Below, one piece after another: positions 60,816-64,000 of a stretch of 64,000 nt of DNA. A program made the translations under genes and the position numbers. Position 1 is the stretch's first letter. Each line of letters begins with the position of its first letter. The stretch covers positions 2,108,001 through 2,172,000 of the forward strand of contig JACJXX010000002.1 of assembly GCA_020636435.1 (NCBI GenBank). The letters run 5' to 3'. Under the pieces are notes generated by a model. The model did not search any database. It was not told the origin of the DNA and worked only from the letters and a program-made list of their open reading frames with translations. Origin of the DNA: Lewinellaceae bacterium. Lineage in GTDB: Bacteria > Bacteroidota > Bacteroidia > Chitinophagales > Saprospiraceae.

Positions 60816-62873
60816 ATGGATAATCTGGAATATTTCAAGCGGGACTTCAGCTGGCTTTCCTTCAACCACCGCGTTTTGCAGGAAGCCAAGGACCAGCGGG
60901 TGCCGCTTTACGAGCGCATCAAATTTCTGGCCATATACAGCTCCAACCTCGACGAGTTCTTCCGCGTCCGGGTGGCTTCCCTGCGCAGTTTTAAAGACCT
61001 GAAAAAAAAGGACCGCAAAAAGCTCGAGCTGGAAGTAAAGCCCAAAAAAGAGCTGAAGCAAATCCGCCGGATCGTGCAGGAACAGCAGGAAGCGTTTGGG
61101 GCCATATTCCGGGAAGAAATCCTGCCCGAGCTGGAGGGCCATGGCATCCGCCTGCTCAGGGAAACGGCTTACACCGGGGAGCAACAGGCTTTTGCCCGGA
61201 GGTATTTCTTCGAAAAGGTTTATCCCCACATTTACACCCTGTCGCTGGGGGCGGAAGACGATTCGCCTTTCCTCAAAAACCGCGGCCTGTATTTTGTGGT
61301 GGAAATGGAAGCCCCCGGACGACTGTCGGTCGTGGAAATTCCAACAGAAGCGCTGCCGCGCTTCGTTGCCCTTCCTTCCGCCGGCGAAGGGTTTTGCCTC
61401 ACTTTCCTGGACGACATCATCCGTTTCAACCTGCAGGAACTGCTGGACGAGCCCTTCCTGGGCGCCTACTCCGTAAAGCTGTCCCGCGATGCGGAACTGT
61501 ACATCGACGACGAATACTCGGGCGACCTGCTGGACAAGCTCAAAAAAAGCCTGGAGAAGCGCAATGTCGGCCTGCCTACCCGCTTCCTCTACGACTCGGA
61601 TATGCCCGATGAGTTGCTGAAGCGCTTGCGCGAATGGTTTGGCCTGAGCAAGGACGACCTCGTGCCCGGCGCCCGTTACCACAACTTCAACGACTTCTTC
61701 GCCTTCCCGGACCCCACCGAAAACGCCCGCCTGCACGACCCTCCCATGCCGCCCCTGCCTCATCCCCAACTGGAGGGCCTGGACAAGATACTGCCCTTCC
61801 TGGGGCAGCAGGACGCCATGCTGCATTTCCCTTACCAGAAATATGACTATGTGCCCCAGCTGATCGAAGAGGCAGCCAACGACCCGGACGTGCAGCGCAT
61901 CAAAATCACCCTGTACCGGGTGGCTTCCAAATCAGCCATCGTAGACTCCCTCCTTAGGGCCAGGAAGAATGGGAAGCAGGTCACCGCTTTCATCGAGGCC
62001 AAGGCGCGTTTCGACGAAGAGTCGAACCTCTACTGGGGAGCACAGCTGGAAAAGGCCGGCGCTTTTGTGTTCTACAGCTATCCGGGCATCAAGGTGCACA
62101 CCAAATTGCTGCTCATCCAGCGGGAGGAAGCGGATGGCCTCCGCAATTACGCTTACCTCGGCACTGGCAATTTCAATGAAAAAACCGCCCGGTTGTACGG
62201 CGACCACGCCCTGCTGACCGGCGACGGGCGCCTGGCCAACGAGGTGGCCCAGGTTTTTATGCTGCTGGAAAAAAAAGTCCTCATCCCCCAATGCAGGCAT
62301 CTGTTCGTTTCCCCCTTTACCACCCGCGACCGCTTCACGGCGCTCATTGAACAGGAGATGGAAAACGCCCGCAACGGCAAAGAGGCCTACATGATCCTCA
62401 AAATGAACAGCCTGGAAGACCCTGCCATGATCGAAAAACTATACGAGGCCAGCCAGGCAGGCGTCAGGATACAACTGATCATCCGAGGCATCTGCTGCCT
62501 GGCGCCGGGCGTAAAGGGCATGAGCGAGAACATCGGGGCCATCAGCATCCTGGACCGCTTCCTCGAACACGCCCGGGTGTACATTTTCGGCAATGGCGGC
62601 CAGGAGATCATGTACACCGCCTCCGCCGACTGGATGACCCGCAACCTCGACCGCCGGGTGGAAGCGGTAATGCCCATCCTGGATGAGCATGTCTACCGCG
62701 AACTGCGCCACATCATCGATCTCCAGCTGAACGACAACACCAAAGCCCGCTGGATCGACGCCGAGCAGAGCAACGCCTACAAAAAGAACGGGGAACCGCC
62801 GACGCGGGCGCAGTGGGCTGCTTATGAGTTTCTGAGGGAAAAGGCGCAACACCTGCTTGAACAGGAGGTTTAG
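60816..62873 (+). CDS. ppk1: polyphosphate kinase 1
   Basis: 685 residues. N-terminal helical domain FKRDFSWLSFNHRVLQEA, then the head domain (LYERIKFLAIYSSNLDEFFRVRV). The catalytic core has two PLD-like halves: KVHTKLLLI with the His that is phosphorylated, YAYLGTGNFNE, and the second site TASADWMTRNLDRRVEAVMP. It polymerises ATP gamma-phosphate into inorganic polyphosphate. Length is typical and the start (MDNLEYF) fits the family. It stands alone, divergent from the TonB receptor. Confidence 0.96.
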   Translation: MDNLEYFKRDFSWLSFNHRVLQEAKDQRVPLYERIKFLAIYSSNLDEFFRVRVASLRSFKDLKKKDRKKLELEVKPKKELKQIRRIVQEQQEAFGAIFREEILPELEGHGIRLLRETAYTGEQQAFARRYFFEKVYPHIYTLSLGAEDDSPFLKNRGLYFVVEMEAPGRLSVVEIPTEALPRFVALPSAGEGFCLTFLDDIIRFNLQELLDEPFLGAYSVKLSRDAELYIDDEYSGDLLDKLKKSLEKRNVGLPTRFLYDSDMPDELLKRLREWFGLSKDDLVPGARYHNFNDFFAFPDPTENARLHDPPMPPLPHPQLEGLDKILPFLGQQDAMLHFPYQKYDYVPQLIEEAANDPDVQRIKITLYRVASKSAIVDSLLRARKNGKQVTAFIEAKARFDEESNLYWGAQLEKAGAFVFYSYPGIKVHTKLLLIQREEADGLRNYAYLGTGNFNEKTARLYGDHALLTGDGRLANEVAQVFMLLEKKVLIPQCRHLFVSPFTTRDRFTALIEQEMENARNGKEAYMILKMNSLEDPAMIEKLYEASQAGVRIQLIIRGICCLAPGVKGMSENIGAISILDRFLEHARVYIFGNGGQEIMYTASADWMTRNLDRRVEAVMPILDEHVYRELRHIIDLQLNDNTKARWIDAEQSNAYKKNGEPPTRAQWAAYEFLREKAQHLLEQEV

Positions 62874-62989
62874 TGACCTCGGCAGGATCGAACAACTATT
62901 TATAAGTTAATGATTTTCAGTTATTTGTTTTTTCTTGTTGAAGATTTTAGAACTTGGGTAGAAGAAATGCTGTCTAAAGCCTATATTTT

Positions 62990-63289
62990 TCACTTTCTAT
63001 CCTCCCATCTTCGGGGATCTCGGCTACCATGCATAATGGCCAAAATGAACACATTTTCTTCAACGATCTTGAAGATCAGGTTGTATCTGAACCGTTGGAT
63101 CACAGCTCTTCTTTTTTCGCCATAAATGGTAGGAAACAGAAAAGGGTTGTCTTCCAGGAGTTCGACAATCTCGGTGAGATCCGCCAGTAATTCGAAGCCT
63201 AGTCCGGTTTTTTGGCCTTCCAGGTATTGGTAAGCCTCATCCAGGTCTTGCTCCGCTTCGGGCTGGATGATAACATGATAACCCGGCAT
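62990..63289 (-). CDS. RelE/ParE-family toxin
   Basis: 99 residues: MPGYHVIIQPEAEQDLDEAY..., with the ParE/RelE pattern (IQPEAEQDLDEAYQYLEGQK, FPTIYGEKRRAVIQRFRYNLIFKIVEENVFILAIMHGSRDPRRW). Its ATG overlaps the stop of the antitoxin gene by one base (TGATG), so the pair is translationally coupled. The target (ribosome or gyrase) cannot be told from sequence. Confidence 0.92.
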   Translation of the reverse strand: MPGYHVIIQPEAEQDLDEAYQYLEGQKTGLGFELLADLTEIVELLEDNPFLFPTIYGEKRRAVIQRFRYNLIFKIVEENVFILAIMHGSRDPRRWEDRK

Positions 63290-63510
63290 CAGTGCGCTTT
63301 ATATTTTGCAATAACATCACTGGCGGGCCTGCCTATGGACTCTCCTTTATCCAGGGCTTGCTCCCTGCGGTCGAGTTCCTCCTTCCAGGCTTCTGATAGC
63401 TGGAAATCGTCTTTGGTCAGGAGTTCTACCATGAAGTGGATCAACTCCGCCTGCTCTTCCCGGCTCAGTTTGCTTACTTCCTCTTTTATAGCTTGAATAC
63501 TCATATCCAT
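63289..63510 (-). CDS. addiction-module antitoxin (Unstab_antitox type)
   Basis: 73 residues from ATG at 63510 (MDMSIQAIKEEVSKLSREEQ); starts at 63534 or 63504 are alternatives. The N-terminal helix followed by SEAWKEELDRREQALDKGES is the usual pattern of small antitoxins paired with ParE-like toxins, where it covers the toxin and represses the operon. Confidence 0.88.
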   Translation of the reverse strand: MDMSIQAIKEEVSKLSREEQAELIHFMVELLTKDDFQLSEAWKEELDRREQALDKGESIGRPASDVIAKYKAH

Positions 63511-63619
63511 CAGGTTTAACAAATGATTCGGCACATAAAGTTAACGGTTTTATTTGGAGAATCGTTTCTGGGAAGGTATCTCTCTCACCTCTCATTGAAC
63601 TACATGAAGTGCAATGAAG

Positions 63620-63802
63620 TCACTTTTGCCATTTCTTCATTTTTTCTTTGACCTCTTCCTGGCTTACAACTTTACCTTCTTCCACTTCCTGAAGGCCCGT
63701 GTTGATCTTTTCCAACAAGATAAGCCGTTCAAACAGCTCATCCAGGGAGAATTCCTCAGGAAGGGACCGGATGGTTTCCAATACTTTTTCCTTAACTAAC
63801 AT
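63620..63802 (-). CDS. small antitoxin-like protein without a partner toxin
   Basis: 60 residues from ATG at 63802 (MLVKEKVLETIRSLPEEFSL); a start at 63841 adds 13 residues. The sequence EEFSLDELFERLILLEKINTGLQEVEEGKVVSQEEVKEKMKKW resembles antitoxins of RelE/ParE systems in Bacteroidota and cyanobacteria. The expected toxin is not found downstream in the 80 bp to the next gene. Confidence 0.65.
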   Translation of the reverse strand: MLVKEKVLETIRSLPEEFSLDELFERLILLEKINTGLQEVEEGKVVSQEEVKEKMKKWQK

Positions 63803-63812
63803 TTCATTCGTT

Positions 63813-63884
63813 TTATGCAAAGATAAAGATTTGTTCGGCACGTGGCAGTTTGGTAATTTCTTCTTTTATGTCTTGGATGTTCAT
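63813..63884 (-). pseudogene. truncated antitoxin remnant
   Basis: MNIQDIKEEITKLPRAEQ followed by IFIFA and a stop. It matches the start of the antitoxin at 63289-63510 (MSIQAIKEEVSKLSREEQAE) and then breaks off. Confidence 0.6.
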
Positions 63885-63907
63885 ATGTAGGCCTTCCGTT
63901 TGAGCGC

Positions 63908-64000
63908 TTACTGCCAGCTCGCTTCGTTAGCGTAGGTTTCGTAGCTGGTAGGGGAGGGGTAGTCGAATTCAGAACCGGTTTTTTGTTCATAAGCCAGTGC
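63908..64000 (-). CDS. C-terminal end of an unidentified gene (continues beyond window)
   Basis: An open frame from the window edge reads ALAYEQKTGSEFDYPSPTSY then ETYANEASWQ and stops at 63908. No family can be assigned from 30 residues. Confidence 0.4.
   Translation of the reverse strand, partial: ALAYEQKTGSEFDYPSPTSYETYANEASWQ

Overview
The window comes from a Bacteroidota chromosome, most likely a Saprospiria (Lewinella/Haliscomenobacter-like) organism. Grounds: SusC/SusD outer-membrane pairs, a giant secreted protein with a gliding-motility-type (CHU_C / type IX secretion) C-terminus, the lptD-amidase-MCE gene order, DUF6089-type barrels, CHAT/caspase/TIR proteins, and promoters of the Bacteroidota form TTTG-N(18-22)-TAnnTTTG. 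Species assignment is inference.

Layout. 1-5.8 kb: SusD (partial), SusC and a LuxR-type regulator with a degenerate receiver. 6.3-12.9 kb: ROK sugar kinase, an esterase overlapping leucyl aminopeptidase, an ATP-grasp ligase and a lipase-like hydrolase. 13.1-17.4 kb: a CHAT-protease/TPR membrane protein converging on an ECF sigma factor and a membrane TPR protein. 17.9-21.9 kb: a giant adhesin-like secreted protein. 22.3-25.0 kb: cytochrome c, Sco1, a ChaN-like protein and ArfB. 25.7-28.6 kb: cryptochrome DASH and PurK. 29.0-33.4 kb: one 1458-residue TIR-CHAT-STAND ATPase-TPR protein. 34-38.4 kb: a lipoprotein, phosphoglycerate kinase and GAPDH. 38.8-45.3 kb: an accessory island between two tRNA-Glu genes and a serine-recombinase scrap. 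45.4-62.9 kb: cell-envelope and housekeeping genes (LptD, amidase, MCE protein, MurB, ABC exporter, two DUF6089 barrels, LMW phosphatase, a TonB receptor, polyphosphate kinase). 62.9-64 kb: toxin-antitoxin genes and remnants.

The most interesting locus is the island. It holds two caspase-fold proteins ending in FISUMP/C-type-lectin-like domains. Their last ~150 nt differ at 18 of 51 codons, all nonsynonymous, nearly always at codon positions 1 and 2 with a fixed third-position C. No synonymous difference occurs inside the block. This is the signature of a diversity-generating retroelement (DGR). Each variable region is followed by a cruciform-forming inverted repeat, and a small MutS-domain-I-like protein (resembling the DGR accessory MSL) lies between them. 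No reverse transcriptase or template repeat is in the window, so mutagenesis would have to act in trans or be extinct. Together with the nearby TIR-CHAT-STAND protein and the CHAT/sigma module, this suggests a cluster of conflict or immune-like sensors.

The intergenic DNA is unusually rich in fold-back elements. One is a 215-bp MITE with a perfect 8-bp target duplication at one copy and a nested 96-bp insertion. Another is a four-copy family with a conserved core and copy-specific, self-complementary arms. Others are hairpin elements with CTACTTTGT ends, octamer minisatellites, and a hairpin pair flanking the TIR-CHAT gene that shows compensatory base changes.
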